Source: Acanthacorydalis orientalis
Taxonomy: Eukaryota; Arthropoda; Insecta; Megaloptera; Corydalidae
Assembly: GCA_034766995.1 (NCBI GenBank)
Contig: CM068316.1
Coordinates: forward strand, 14,153,000-14,216,999
Direction of reading: 5' to 3'
Length of the DNA: 64,000 bases
Under the pieces are notes generated by a model. It saw only the letters and a list, made by a program, of their open reading frames with translations. It had not been told where the DNA came from and ran no database searches. Each line of letters opens with the position of its first letter. Position 1 is the stretch's first letter. Below are positions 34,970 to 47,095 of this stretch, piece by piece. The position numbers were made by a program, and so were the translations under genes.

Positions 34970-36476
34970 TATTTTCTATTACTAGAAAATAATAAGAAAT
35001 ATATAATATTTTTAGTTACTACAGAAAAAAATCTATAAATATATCTTCAGTGCTTTTACTCATTCTTGAAATGAACAAAAAATCATTATGCACTTTATAT
35101 TTTTCATTATATTATTTACATTTTTAATCATATTAAATACATATCTGATTTTTCTCTAACGAAATGATATATGTATACAGGTAATTAAAATAATTTTTAT
35201 GGAAGTTTTTGTTATTTATTCAATATATTTTAAATTCTGAGAACATCCAAAACATTAAGATATAATAACTAAACGTTTTAATCAATACATATATTAAAAT
35301 AAAACACCTAATCACTGTACTTTTCTCTGTACTAGAGTCATATAAATTCCGATATAAAACTCTTCAGACAGTAAAACTTCGACATACTTAAATTCTATAT
35401 AACTCAAACTATTGTTTGTAAGAAAAGTTACATTTATATTTATGTCGCTATTTTCGATTGTAATAAATCTTTTATTTCTAAAGAATCTATTTATTTTAAA
35501 ATGCACATTGATTCAATATATTTTCATTTCATTACACAAGACAGTACTGGAAGATAAAGTTCAGGTCGTTGGTGAACAATTTAAAGTCTCAAGTCAACAT
35601 GTATGGGAATAAATTTAAGTCTTATTCATAACTTACTATCCAGTATAAAATTATTCTGGCATAAAAGTCTGTTTTATGTTACAAATGTTATATTTCTTAC
35701 ATTTGCTTTTAAGATTGACGCTACTTCAATTTTCAAAAGAGTAGTTCTCTTAATAAAATATAAAATAGATCGTATTATCTCTACAGCTCAGATATGTAAG
35801 TGCATTTTTAAGAATTATAGTTCAAACACTAGGATTTGATTCATTTAAAAAGTATTTGAAGTGATTTTTTAGAACATAATTTATTTCATGTTTGAGTGAA
35901 TTATTTTTAAATGAAATATTATAAACTTGCAGTAAAGAAAAATATATCATAACGATAGTACGGAATATATTTCTGATTATTTTTATTTATTTGTTTCTTT
36001 AAATTATTTTATAAAAATGTAACTAATTAATTATGAGGTATGAATTTATTAAAAGGCTGTTGTAATTAAACATGTTTGTTAAAAAAATAAAATTAAATAA
36101 CTAAACACACGGTACTTCAACATTTGATCAAGAATCAATTAATGCAAATATCCGGTTCCTGTTTTTTACATTTATCTGTGTTTTTTTATTAAATTTTCCA
36201 ACTAAAACAACAAAAATGAAATGAAGTACTTTATTGCAAAATTGATATTTTTCGTTATACTTTTTAATATTTAACATTTGTTGAAGTGATTAATAATTTT
36301 ATTATTTTCTTATACTTCATGTAGTTATATAAATATAATACATTCTTATTGCATTTAATTTTAAGGAATAGAAGGGAAATAAATTGTAATTTCGTAAACA
36401 GTAGTAAAAGTATAAATTAAATTATGTTTATATATAAATATCAACTTATACCTATTTACATATTATATATACATAC

Positions 36477-36512
<36 letters not shown>

Positions 36513-36840
36513 TTGTGTGTGATCTAATATTTCACAATTTAATGCGTTAAAAAAATTCAAAGTCGTTACTAATTTTATATAGTTGCATATCTAATTATTA
36601 CAACTACATGAAGACATCCCAATGCATAGGTAAAAGCATGAATCATGAATCCCTGTGCCTGATACTCAATGATGAAACCATTGCATTAACGAATCTCAGT
36701 ATGGCTTTCAATCAAAGATCGAATACGTAAGTTAGATTATAAATGGCATTCGCCAGGATAAGTGTTAGTAGAATTAAAAAAATTGAACACTTAACGGAAA
36801 ATATTTTTTTCAAATATGGTAAAAAAAACAAATTAACCAC
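34970..36840. other. AT-rich DNA without recognisable gene
   Basis: A TA/TG tract spans 36462-36521. Small ORFs at 35312-35839 on both strands lack recognisable motifs. A single peptide stretch TVLEDKVQVVGEQFKVSSQ near 35545-35600 looks less biased than its surroundings but is too short to assign. Confidence 0.5.
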
Positions 36841-36855
36841 CGAACAAAATCGATT

Positions 36856-37430
36856 TTACTTCTCAACATAGTCTCCATTGAGCGTTATACACTTTTTCTA
36901 GTGAGTCTGCAAAATACTCATTGACGGCGGCGATGGCATCCTCATTCGACGAGAATTTTTTCCCACAGAGTAAAATTTTCAATTTTGGGAAGAAGGAGAA
37001 TTCGCACGGGTCTAAGTCCGGAGAATAGGGTGGATGAGGAATAAATTTCAAGCCTAATTCGTGCAATTTTTCCATTGAGACAGTCGATTTGTAGGAACAC
37101 GCGTTGTTCTGGTGAAAGACTATTTTTTTATACGCCAATCTTGGCCGTTTCTGTTTCAGCTCTTCTTTCAAACAGTCCAATTATGATCCATAATAGGCTC
37201 CTATTATCGTTTTTCCTGTCGTTAAGTAGTCGATCAAGATCATTCCTTGGAAATCTAAAAAAAAAACAGTGTCCATCACATTTTCAGCTGACAAAACGGT
37301 CTTCGGCTTCTTCGGCGCACTTTTAACAAGGCAATGTCCATTGCTTTGACTATTACATCAACTCAGAGGTGTACTAGTGGATCCATGTTTCATCCTCGGT
37401 GACGAATTGACACAAAAGGCCTGCTCGTTT
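36856..37430 (-). pseudogene. 5'-truncated mariner transposase pseudogene (DD34D remnant)
   Basis: On the minus strand, remnants run from QFVTEDETWIH, stop, YTSE (first catalytic Asp at 37392-37394) through SKQWT and PKKPKTVLSAENVMDTVFFL. Next come DYLTTGKTIIGAYY and a well-kept 105-codon frame (37180-36863). In that frame FHQNNACSYKS has Asn in place of the second Asp (37106-37108), and HPPYSPDLDPCEFSFFPKLK has Glu where the third Asp belongs. The spacing is exactly 34 residues. The frame shifts just before the end, where the other frame gives the expected ITLNGDYVEK, stop (36856-36858). The DNA-binding domain is missing; a (TA)n tract begins at 37596. Inactive. Confidence 0.9.
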
Positions 37431-37592
37431 TTTTCCATTTTTGCGACAACGCTATAATGCTCGATTTGAACATCTGTAGAACGTAAGTAACGAGCCACTA
37501 CTGGATAAAATTTCGCCTATGCTAATTTGAAAAGTGACACTTGATAGCCGGACGTTCACAAATAAATGGTGGCACCACATCATGGAAATTTA

Positions 37593-37595
<3 letters not shown>

Positions 37596-37645
<50 letters not shown>
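37596..37645. repeat. (TA)n microsatellite
   Basis: TA run of about 50 bp on the upstream (N-terminal) side of the truncated mariner. Confidence 0.95.
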
Positions 37646-37647
<2 letters not shown>

Positions 37648-38888
37648 TATTACAACATCCACGTTAGTATAAATGAGATGAAATGAAAAGTGGATTCTAT
37701 TTATGATAACTCTGTTTAATCTTGAACATCTTGCATAAACTGCTTAAATTTTTTCGTTAAATATTACATAGTCGATTAAGAATAGTTTGTATGAGAAATG
37801 CTCAATTAAGAAAACTTCGATTTCAAGTAAAACATTAATTAAGTGAAAAGTACTATTGATAAAAGCAACATAAATTATGAAAAAAACCTAACTTTTCGAG
37901 TAAATTATTCTATTTATTCTCTGTAAATATTTAAAGATGACAAAAATCAGTGTTCGATAAATGGCTAAAATTTAAGCCGCAGTAAAAAACTCTGAAGGAT
38001 GTAATGTCTAGAATATTTAATGGGAATTTTGAAAAGAAATATTCGAATGAAGAAAGATTTGAAGATTCGTATTACTGCCAAGAAAAATGTAATGTAGTCT
38101 CTTGTGATAAATAGTAAAACCACGGTTCTATGTTTATGACCGATATTATAGCCAAGAAACATCTACAGTGTCCAATAAAAACGAGAACTGGTTTGTGAAA
38201 AATCCAAATTTTCTCTAAGTTAATAAAGTTTAATTAGAACCATTGTTTTGAGGTTACGAAAGATTCGTTTTGAAAGACTTCAAAGAACGTAATCCTCCTA
38301 TAAACACAGGGGATTACTCTAATCCTCTTTATCAGCTGTATTATGTTATCCAAGAAAACTATCAAGAAAAATTCACTAAAGAATAATTTCATTACATGAT
38401 AAAGATCCGATTCACATTGTTTCTGTAACAAAAGCTTCTAATAACAAATGTAATTGCATGGAGATAGATTTCTTCAGAGCACAGATTGAGCCTCTAGGGA
38501 ATAATTTTAATTTTCAAAATTGAAACCTAATCTTCAATTAAGGTCAGCAGCAGAATATCAGCAGATAAAGAAATATATTAAATTGTCTTCAATCATATTG
38601 AAACCTGAAATTAAATTTATTTTTATAGTGACAAATATTTTTAGAAGTAAATATAAAAAATGCCTTCATATAAAGTAACATTATATTAAAAAATAAAAAT
38701 ATTTATTAAAGATAACTTTTCTTTCATATCACATCGAAAAAATTTTCACATTACTATGTAAATTAATAGATTAAAATTACTAAAAATAAATCCGTTTATC
38801 TATTAAATTATTAAGAGTCTTTAAAATGTATTCAGTTAAAAGAAAGGTTTAAATTAAAATAGCTTCCAATTCTAATAAAAGCTAATTG

Positions 38889-38961
<73 letters not shown>

Positions 38962-38964
38962 ATT

Positions 38965-39021
<57 letters not shown>

Positions 39022-39400
39022 TGAGAGAGAAGTACTAGATTGGAATTGAAAACCCATTATCGTGAATTATGGAACATCTAACAAGTAAAATATCCATTTT
39101 TATTGTTTCGGAAACATCATCACTACCAAAATTATTCAGTCGATGACCTGAATATTTTTTTTCGTACAAGTTATACAATATCGATCAGTATTCATTGTCT
39201 TTCAAGCTCCATTATACAAGATAAATTAAATTACCGAAGTTCGTTAGTTTGTAATTAACTGAGCACCATAATGCATTACTCGTCAACTTATTCTCGATTA
39301 TTTGATGCTAAAAGTTTAGTTAAAAAAATACTCCGTGTTTTATAATTACTAAATTATTAATCGAGAAAAATTTACATATATATATATATACTTTTATTTA

Positions 39401-39435
<35 letters not shown>

Positions 39436-39873
39436 TTAATTATAATTATAAAATATAATGCAAAATAGTTTATCAGATTTATTTATGTAATAATAAATTT
39501 AAAATTTCTTAGGTAAATATTCCCACTAATTGACTACTTATACATTAAACATAGAAAAAATATAAATATTAATAATGTTTATTATACATGAAAGGCTTTA
39601 TATGTTCTATAGTTATTTGTTGTTTTATTTTATAAAAAAATCTAAGTAATTTTTAAAATGTTATCCAGCTATTAAAAATTATATTGATTAAAATTTATTC
39701 GATTTATAAACTACCAATTTTTAATAAACAATATAGATTTGAAGTAATATTTTAAACATACAAAAATTCAAAATTATTTTACTTAAACAAATATGAGATA
39801 ATATATAAATATATATATATAATCCGAATGAATTAATTAAAATGTCCAGAAAAGACTTAACAATCGTATAAAT
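37646..39873. other. AT-rich DNA without recognisable gene
   Basis: Minus ORFs at 37965-38162 and 38234-38431 are hydrophobic-rich but unrecognised. Microsatellites occur at 38886-39035 (TA then GA) and 39372-39438. Confidence 0.5.
38886..39035. repeat. Compound (TA)n-(GA)n microsatellite
   Basis: TA/TTTATA array of about 115 bp running into GAGAGAGAGAGAGTGAGAGA. Confidence 0.95.
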
Positions 39874-40179
39874 CAGAGGTGTTCCAACTTGGTTTACTCG
39901 CGGGACCCTTTAAATTATATTTTTTTATTATACGACCCTTCCATCCCCAGAAAACTCAAGATGCGTACCCCACAAGTTTTAAAAATCAACCATGTTACAT
40001 GAGTAAATTTTGCTATTTACCTCTGAGCGGAGTCGTAATGTGTACTCACAAATACAGTTTTACTGCATAATAATAGGAATTTATAGAAGTAAAATAAATT
40101 ATAACAAATTAATTATTTTGAATATTTGGCTTTCGGGGTTTTTCTAGGGGTTCCACGAAACACAGTTTGAAGAACACTG
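39874..40179. mobile_element. hAT-like MITE (306 bp) with 8-bp target duplication
   Basis: The left terminus CAGAGGTGTTCCAACTTGG corresponds to the inverse right terminus CAGTGTTCTTCAAACTGTG. The element is flanked by GTATAAAT (39866-39873) and GTATAGAT (40180-40187), an 8-bp direct repeat with one mismatch. Eight-base target duplications and CAG-type ends are typical of hAT elements. The interior is non-coding and more G+C-rich than its surroundings; the 63-codon ORF is incidental. Confidence 0.8.
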
Positions 40180-40187
40180 GTATAGAT

Positions 40188-40336
40188 CCTAAAAAAAAAT
40201 TAGGTAAGATTCATTATTTATATATTTTTACATTATATATGTATATATACATAAAAGCTTTTTATAAAAAAAAATGTATTTAATTATTTATAAATAAAAT
40301 TCAAATATCCATACACACATTTATCATTATTTCAAA

Positions 40337-40379
<43 letters not shown>

Positions 40380-40454
40380 CAGTAGTAAAAGTAATGTAAG
40401 AAGTCAAAAGTCCAATGGACTAGTGCCAACATTTATTTTCTTTACTTTTCCATA

Positions 40455-40513
<59 letters not shown>

Positions 40514-40600
40514 CAGGCTAATATCTATATTTTTCAATTTCTTTTTTGATAACTACATCGTTTATATTAAAAATGGTAATTGTTCAAAGAAATATGTATC

Positions 40601-40650
<50 letters not shown>

Positions 40651-40994
40651 AATATGAATGAATGTATTTATTTTTATTCGAATTGCACAATGACCTATTA
40701 CAAAGGCGGTTAGTATTGCTTTAAATGAGCTTATTTTTTATAATACTTACAGTTTCACAATTAAAATAGTAATAATGGTTATTTTAAAAACTAAAATTAT
40801 AGTTAAAATAATAAAATAGCACAGTAATATATAATAGTATTAGAGAATAATATGAAGTACAGTTTTTTCATTTGGACAAAATGACCAAATTTTCAAGGCT
40901 GGAGTATATATAAATATATTATTTGCTTCATTTTTGGTCTCACTGAGTATTATGTTTAGAGAATGATTACCTTGTTATATATATATATATGTGT

Positions 40995-41027
<33 letters not shown>

Positions 41028-42277
41028 ATCACGATTCAACAATATATTCTAATGTAAAGCGTGTAAATAAATAAGTTTAATTTCGAAATGAATAAAAATT
41101 ATTTACATAATTTGTACGTTCACCTTTAAAAGATTAATTAAAAAACAAGTAACTTATATTTGTATGTTTACGGTGTCTTGGTTGTGAACCTTTTCAGTTC
41201 GAAACACTTCGACTCATGACGTACAAATCTAGCTTAACTTATCATGGTTCGTTAAATATCAGATGAAATTTGAACATTTTTCACAATACCCAACGGGGTC
41301 ATTTCATGCTGTTGGCCTGTAAAATTATATATAAAATGTGGCTTCTGCGAATAACTTATTCAAAATGCTCGAGATCTTATATTCAGTAATATAAAAATTC
41401 TTTATCTAATATATCATTTTGTACGATGTTTAAAAAGTGATTTTGTAAATATTATTCGTATGAATAAATATTTCTACAGACCAGAATACAAATCTATGAA
41501 AATCCTAAATACTATTTCTACGTTAAAATACATTCTGTTTTTTCACAAATGAATTCTTTTTTCTTCCATTAACAAGAAAAAAATGTCTAATCAAACATGT
41601 TTATTAAATCATTATCAATTATTTTTTTATTGATACTTATGTGAATTTCAATAGGAATGCTATCATCTTCAGAATATATTCATACAAAAAAATTTTTGGT
41701 ACTTCTATACATACTTGACTGGATTTTTTTTAATGATTTGTGTAATGAAAAAAATTCATTTCTCAATTCAATGTCAATTTAGATACAGTGTTAGAACTAC
41801 ATTCTGTTGCTGTTTTTTCATCATAGTCTTATTTATGTATTTAAATATTAATCCTAATTTATAATTTTATTTACATAATTAATGACTGCTTATTTTCTAC
41901 TAAATTATAATGATTTCAATTAATTTATAATATTCCTTTAGTAAAAAAAATAAGCGTAATTATAACTTTTTCAGCTAGTAATTAGGTGCTATATGGACAA
42001 CCTTGACTTTTACGGATTAAGCTGTGCAAATGGATCTTGTAAAGGAGAGAGATGCGAAAAATAATATCAATATGTAATGAAATGAAATTCTTTACCCAAG
42101 AACGATTGCAAGAAAATATGACTTCGTTGCCCGAGTATTTCCAACACAAACGGTCCAGATCTGCTTGCGTCAGAGAACAAGGACGAATGAGTACTTCAGC
42201 GAGTCGGGCTCTATCTGGCGTTCCATATACATATATATATATATCCATGTATGTATATATATATATATATATGTGTA

Positions 42278-42311
<34 letters not shown>

Positions 42312-42495
42312 AGCATATAGACTAGTAAAAAAGTACTTTAGTAGTCGCTGTGAAAAGTTCACTCTAAAAGGTACTCTATCTAGTGTGAGATGAACTGTGA
42401 GAAGTGGCTTCGTCAGAACTATAAAAATATTTCACTTTTTTAGAAATCATCCTTAACCACGAGACCAACTTTTAATTTGCAAAACGTCAGTTGTT
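40188..42495. other. AT-rich DNA, microsatellites, one G+C-richer patch
   Basis: TA arrays at 40340-40376, 40456-40511, 40602-40650, 40975-41027 and 42228-42311. A G+C-richer patch at about 42080-42225 supports overlapping frames on both strands, for example ERLQENMTSLPEYFQHKRSR on the plus strand. Neither frame matches a family I know. Confidence 0.5.
42228..42311. repeat. (TA)n microsatellite
   Basis: TA array with CCATG, TG and CA interruptions, ending ATAAGCATATAG. Confidence 0.95.
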
Positions 42496-42499
42496 AACC

Positions 42500-42870
42500 T
42501 CTGTAATGGGTACTTTTCCTACGAACATGGCGGCTAAGGATTAAATTTATACACAACAGAAATGGAATGATCAGATTTTTGAACAAAGTGAGTACGTAAA
42601 TCCCGGTGCTCTAAGTCCCGATGCTTTACATTCTCAGTTTGGTGAGATTTTTAGAAGCTGTCAGTTACATAAAATGGACTAATTTTAATCTCTGTGATTG
42701 ACTTCCATTTTAAGAGAAGAAGGGTATGGATCAAACATATAGGCAATAGAAATCCAACGATCAGAATTTTTAAGCGAAGAGAGTTGTATGTATTTACAGT
42801 GCTTGATTTTCGCAGGGCGCTAAGATTCAAGAAGATACCAGTTACATAATAAAGAGTAAATTTTGGAACT
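42500..42870. repeat. Diverged direct duplication, period about 180-190 bp
   Basis: Landmarks recur in the same order: CTCTGTAATGGGTAC / CTCTGTGATTGAC, CAGAAATGGAATGATCAGA / TAGAAATCCAACGATCAGA, TTTTTGAACAAAGTGAG / TTTTTAAGCGAAGAGAG, and CTGTCAGTTACATAA / ACCAGTTACATAA. The two halves are well diverged and carry no open frame. The unit is G+C-richer than its surroundings, so it could be an old repeat family or a duplicated non-coding element. Confidence 0.6.
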
Positions 42871-43221
42871 GTAATTAAATTAACTTACAAAAAGGAGTTT
42901 TTACTCCTTAAAAAAATTATAAAACAATATGTTTAATATCTGGTTATTGATCGTTTGGATTATTAATAATGCGCATTTTAATGTCGATGTCATCGTAATA
43001 AGAGCACAGAACTTGTCCAAATTTAATTTATTTAGTTCGTTTTTTATTGAAAACTAATATATCTAAAACAAATTTCGATTGAAACCGATTAAAAAGAAAG
43101 TATCGGATATCAATAACCTTTTATTTCCAAAAAAAGAAGGAAATTTTTATTTAATTTAATCAAAAAACATATGCAGTTTAGTTAAACAAATATAAATATA
43201 ATTAACGATTATATATGTCGT

Positions 43222-43462
43222 AGGCAAAGTCCGACTTTGCCCGGCCTCCATCAGTCAAAGTCCAAAGTAGAACATCTACTCAAGGCTGTATACCTGACGG
43301 GTCAAAAAAGGGTAAGAGTGACGATAAAAATGTGGGTGAAGGTGACACAATTTTAATTTTATAAATCAGGAATTATATTGACTAGTCAAAGTCGGTCTTT
43401 GACTGACGGCGGCCAGGCAAAGTCGAACTTTGACTAGGTAAAGTCCTACTTTGCTTGGTCGT
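43222..43462. mobile_element. Palindrome-array element (CAAAGTC/GACTTTG), possible MITE
   Basis: Five related units cluster at the two ends of a ~240-bp segment. GGCAAAGTCCGACTTTGCC (43223-43241) is a perfect palindrome around one base. GTCAAAGTCCAAAGTAGAAC follows at 43253. On the right are GTCAAAGTCGGTCTTTGAC (43385), GGCAAAGTCGAACTTTGAC (43415) and GGTAAAGTCCTACTTTGCT (43437). The left pair and the right units are also inverse copies of each other (GCCCGGCCTCCATCAGTCAAAG against GCCTGGCCGCCGTCAGTCAAAG, read inward). The 110-bp middle is unrelated. No target duplication was clear, so the class is undetermined. Confidence 0.65.
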
Positions 43463-43650
43463 CGGAATTTCCCAACAACATACACATATATGTATGTGTG
43501 TGGATGCGTGAATTTATATTTATGTATTGTAACAAAGTGAGATGAAGAAATATTTTGTAAAAAATAACATGCTTCATTTTTATACCTTATTATAAAATAT
43601 TCAACATATTAGTTAGTTTTTTCTAGAATCATATATATATATATATATAT

Positions 43651-44101
43651 ACCGTATATCTCGGCGTATAAGGCTACCCATACAACTCAAAAAAACTTCA
43701 AAAAATAGAGGGTCGTCTTATATGCTCAATACAAAAACAGAACCTTTAAAATAACACGAACAAAATGTATTGTGCTTATATAGAAATTAAATTCTTTATG
43801 CTAAGAAAATGATCTTAAACTTTAGTTATAACATATATTCACTGAATGATTCATTTTAAATATTTTTTTTAAATAAAATACATATCCATAGCCGTCTAGA
43901 GACAAGCCTTGCACGATGTTTTAATAACAGTATATTAAAACAAAGATGATTCCCTGAATTTCATTTTTTTAATTTTAAATTGAAAAATGTAATTTCTCTA
44001 ATTTAGATTTTGGACATAAATATGTATTATAAAATGTGAAATAGGTGTTTAATTCAGGATCATCTTATACGTAGGTCGCTTTATATGTCGAGATATACGG
44101 T
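43651..44101. mobile_element. Nonautonomous DNA transposon with ACCGTATATCTCG ends (451 bp)
   Basis: Left end ACCGTATATCTCGGCGTATA then AGGCTACC; right end, read inward, ACCGTATATCTCGACATATA then AAGCGACC. The inverted match is about 28 bp. A subterminal copy of the motif (GGGTCGTCTTATATGCTC near 43711 and GGATCATCTTATACGTAGG near 44057) repeats the theme. Flanks are TA-rich on both sides ((AT)n to the left, TGTATATGTG to the right). The interior is AT-rich and non-coding. Similar ...TATAAGGCGACC ends occur in Tc1/mariner or pogo-related MITEs; the superfamily is not resolved here. Confidence 0.8.
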
Positions 44102-44149
44102 GTATATGTGTATGTGTATATATATATATATATATACACGTCTGTGTGG

Positions 44150-44600
44150 TTATAAAAGTTAATATTTATGAATCTTTACGTACGAATTGTTTATACGAAA
44201 GTGAAAAAAATAAACAAAAAAAAATATTAAAGGGAAACACAATCGGTGAAGTTTTATCTCGACGTATCTACTTCCAAAAGTGTGTTAAAATCTTTTACAC
44301 GGCCTTTCTTATCTCGCGAAAGTTATGTTTGAACCTTTTGAATGTGGTAACCGTACAATGTAAATGCTCGCGATTAAATTTCAGTGCAGCGAACTCTCCA
44401 CTCTACACTCGTATTAAACGAAAAACGTGGTGTTAATTTAGTAGAATTGCTCAAAATTGCTAATTATATCACTGCTATGGGATTTCTCTCACCGGACAAG
44501 TATTTCGCGAGGAAACGTTCGGTATTTCTTATACACTTATTATTCGTTCATTTATGGTGCCCGTTCGGATGAAAGTTAACGTAAATTCATTGGAATGTTA
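44150..44600. other. Unique CpG-bearing block, possible conserved non-coding DNA
   Basis: CpG-rich relative to its surroundings (TATCTCGCGAAAG, ATGCTCGCG, ATTTCGCGAGGAAACG) and repeat-free. Plus ORFs at 44146-44436 and 44384-44572 overlap in different frames and match nothing I know. The composition resembles the other islands at 33420-34170, 49960-50240 and 56400-56700. Confidence 0.4.
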
Positions 44601-44697
44601 ATTAGATTCTTAATCAATATATGTTTTTAACAACAATTAATAAGATAAAGTACTGTTTATTTCAATAAAAACCACTATGAATACTTTGCTGGACATT

Positions 44698-44699
44698 AC

Positions 44700-44732
<33 letters not shown>

Positions 44733-44820
44733 TATACATACATATTATATACATATATATATACATACATACATATATATATACATATACATACATATCA
44801 TATATATATATATATATGTA
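44698..44820. repeat. Compound (TA)n/(TACA)n microsatellite
   Basis: TA runs mixed with TACATACATA and CACACATA; a second pure TA tract follows at 44935-44973. Confidence 0.95.
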
Positions 44821-44931
44821 TTGATTACAAATTTGACAAAAAAGTTAGCTATTTATATAGGGTTTAAGGGCGTGTCAGTTACTAAGTTAATTAGTGCTCC
44901 TTTGAGAAAAAAACCCTCTTGTTTGTTAACC

Positions 44932-44973
<42 letters not shown>

Positions 44974-44975
<2 letters not shown>

Positions 44976-45943
44976 ACGTTAGAGACAAAAGATATAAGAA
45001 AACTAAAAATAACTTAAGAATGTTTTATTACTAACCAAAGGAATTTTTTTCTAAGTAAAGAATAACTTCAGTTACTTAAAGAATAACAGTTTACTGTACT
45101 TTTGTTAATGTTTTCACTGTTTGAGTCGAATCATTCGTGTTTTGGGTTTGTAGTAGGTGAACGTTTTTGTTCGTTTTGTGGTTAGTGTTTCTGTTTCGGT
45201 ACATAAACAGCAACAAGTAATTATGTCAACGTAACCAAAAACATTTATGTGGTTGTTAAGGTACAATTAAAGCATTTATAAAATGGTAAACAAATAGTTC
45301 AAACAATAAATTTCTTTTCGAAAAATAATTACGGTTACATACAACTTTTTGTCAATGAGACAGAAGTAGTAAATAAATGAAATACCTAATATCTTTAATG
45401 TGTTTTAATAAGTTTAAGTATTAGAGATATTAAAAAAGATATTAATGTTGGGACTTAATAGCTAAAATCTAATTATTTTATAACCTTACTTAGATATCAC
45501 GCGAGATGAGTTTTCGATTATTCTGGAACTGTAATGTTTGTTTTAAACAGTAAAATTTTAAAATTGATTTTTTGAACAAATACAACTTCAAAACCATTCG
45601 AAAGCCGATTGATGTCGTTAGGATAGATTGTTTAATAAATGTATAAATAATAATCGATCAGTTTAGAACTACTAATTTAACATTAATTAAAATTTATTAT
45701 TATTTAAAACAAAAAAATCTATTAAATGGAAACTACACAGATAGCAGACTATTTTTATTATTTTTCTCTATATTACTATACGATGGCTACTCAAAAACAC
45801 TTTAATAAATGTCTATATGATTATTTAGAGTGTATAATTTAACTTCTATTAAAATTTTCATACTTAACTCGTTTCTAAACACTGCTGTATATACAAATTT
45901 TTGTTGGAAAAAATAAAGGTTTTATAAACATCCTGAAATAATC

Positions 45944-45981
<38 letters not shown>

Positions 45982-45988
45982 CCATATG

Positions 45989-46042
<54 letters not shown>

Positions 46043-46212
46043 TGAATTAATATATAATTTTATTTTATGTTTTCACTTATTATTTATTATACTTTTTCAA
46101 AGAAACGATTAAATGTTACAGGGCAGTTGGGGTAACTCTAGTCTTTAAAAAGATTAAAGATCAATGAAGCGATATATCGAACTCTTTCAATAATTCATTG
46201 ATATACATACAT

Positions 46213-46246
<34 letters not shown>

Positions 46247-46796
46247 GTATATAAATATATATATAGAGAGAGAGAGAATGAGGTACAGGCAAAAGAGGGA
46301 ATGAGATATAGAAGAGAGAGAAAATGTCAAACTTAGTTATGGCTAATACTACAGAATCGACAATATTCCCTCGATGATAAACTTTACTTGTTATATCTAT
46401 GGAAATTAAATTCAATGAATGAAAATAAATATTTAAAAACAATAACGACACATTCACTACTTTATTTACAGTACAAAAACATTTTGGAAATTAATTAACG
46501 CTATATTTTAATTAGAAAAATGATAATACTAATCAATATATAAACAATTTTATATTTGGGAACGTACAAGATAGTCATCTTTTATTTATTTTAAGAAATG
46601 GAGTTTACTGCAAATGAGAAAATAAATAAAGTTCTCAGAGAAGACCACATTTACTCGGTGTATCCTCAACACTAGTTCGTTATAACCGTAAATGTGTTTG
46701 TATGGTAATATGCATAAATCAAAGACAATCTATGTGAACATCTGCTCGCTTTAGCAATAAATGCATTACAGCTTTGTTTGCTATAACCGAGTTCGA

Positions 46797-46830
<34 letters not shown>

Positions 46831-47024
46831 GTATATATATATGTATATATGTATATATACACTCATGTGTGCAAAGTTTGTTCTACTTTACTTTCTACAA
46901 AAACAATATAAGTTATTTCAACAATTTCATACTAGAATATTTGCTGTGCATATAACCAGAGACATTTGAATTGAAAACTATTCTACTACATCAATTGTTA
47001 TTCATACTTTTTTGTATTATATAG
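44974..47024. other. AT-rich DNA with microsatellites
   Basis: TA arrays at 45946-46010 followed by (GA)n to 46042, 46212-46276, and 46796-46862. No gene recognised. Confidence 0.55.
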
Positions 47025-47095
47025 AACACCGTTCCAAGGATGAACGTAAGGAAAGAGACGAAAAAATTTTGAAACAAAAAAAAGAAAAACTTTAA
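47025..47095 (+). CDS. Possible 3'-terminal exon encoding a charged tail
   Basis: A pyrimidine-rich stretch ending in TTTTTTGTATTATATAG (AG at 47023-47024) could be a splice acceptor. After two phase bases the frame reads HRSKDERKERDEKILKQKKE then KL and TAA (47093-47095), a strongly charged Arg/Lys/Glu tail. Two AATAAA signals follow at 47419-47424 and 47428-47433. The intervening ~320 bp, G+C-richer than average, would be the 3' untranslated region. No upstream exon could be assigned in the window, and A-rich DNA can mimic Lys/Glu-rich peptides, so this is tentative. The parent gene is not recognised. Confidence 0.35.

Noticed and set aside
37075..37326. Plus-strand 83-codon Ser-rich ORF
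   Set aside because: Antisense shadow of the truncated mariner transposase.
41982..42362. 126-codon minus ORF with a non-repetitive half (GTPDRARLAEVLIRPCSL)
   Set aside because: Half is translated TA repeat; the rest matches no family I know and is equally open on the other strand.
43222..43462. CRISPR-like interpretation of the repeated CAAAGTC units
   Set aside because: Units are irregularly spaced, inverted as well as direct, and the genome is clearly eukaryotic.
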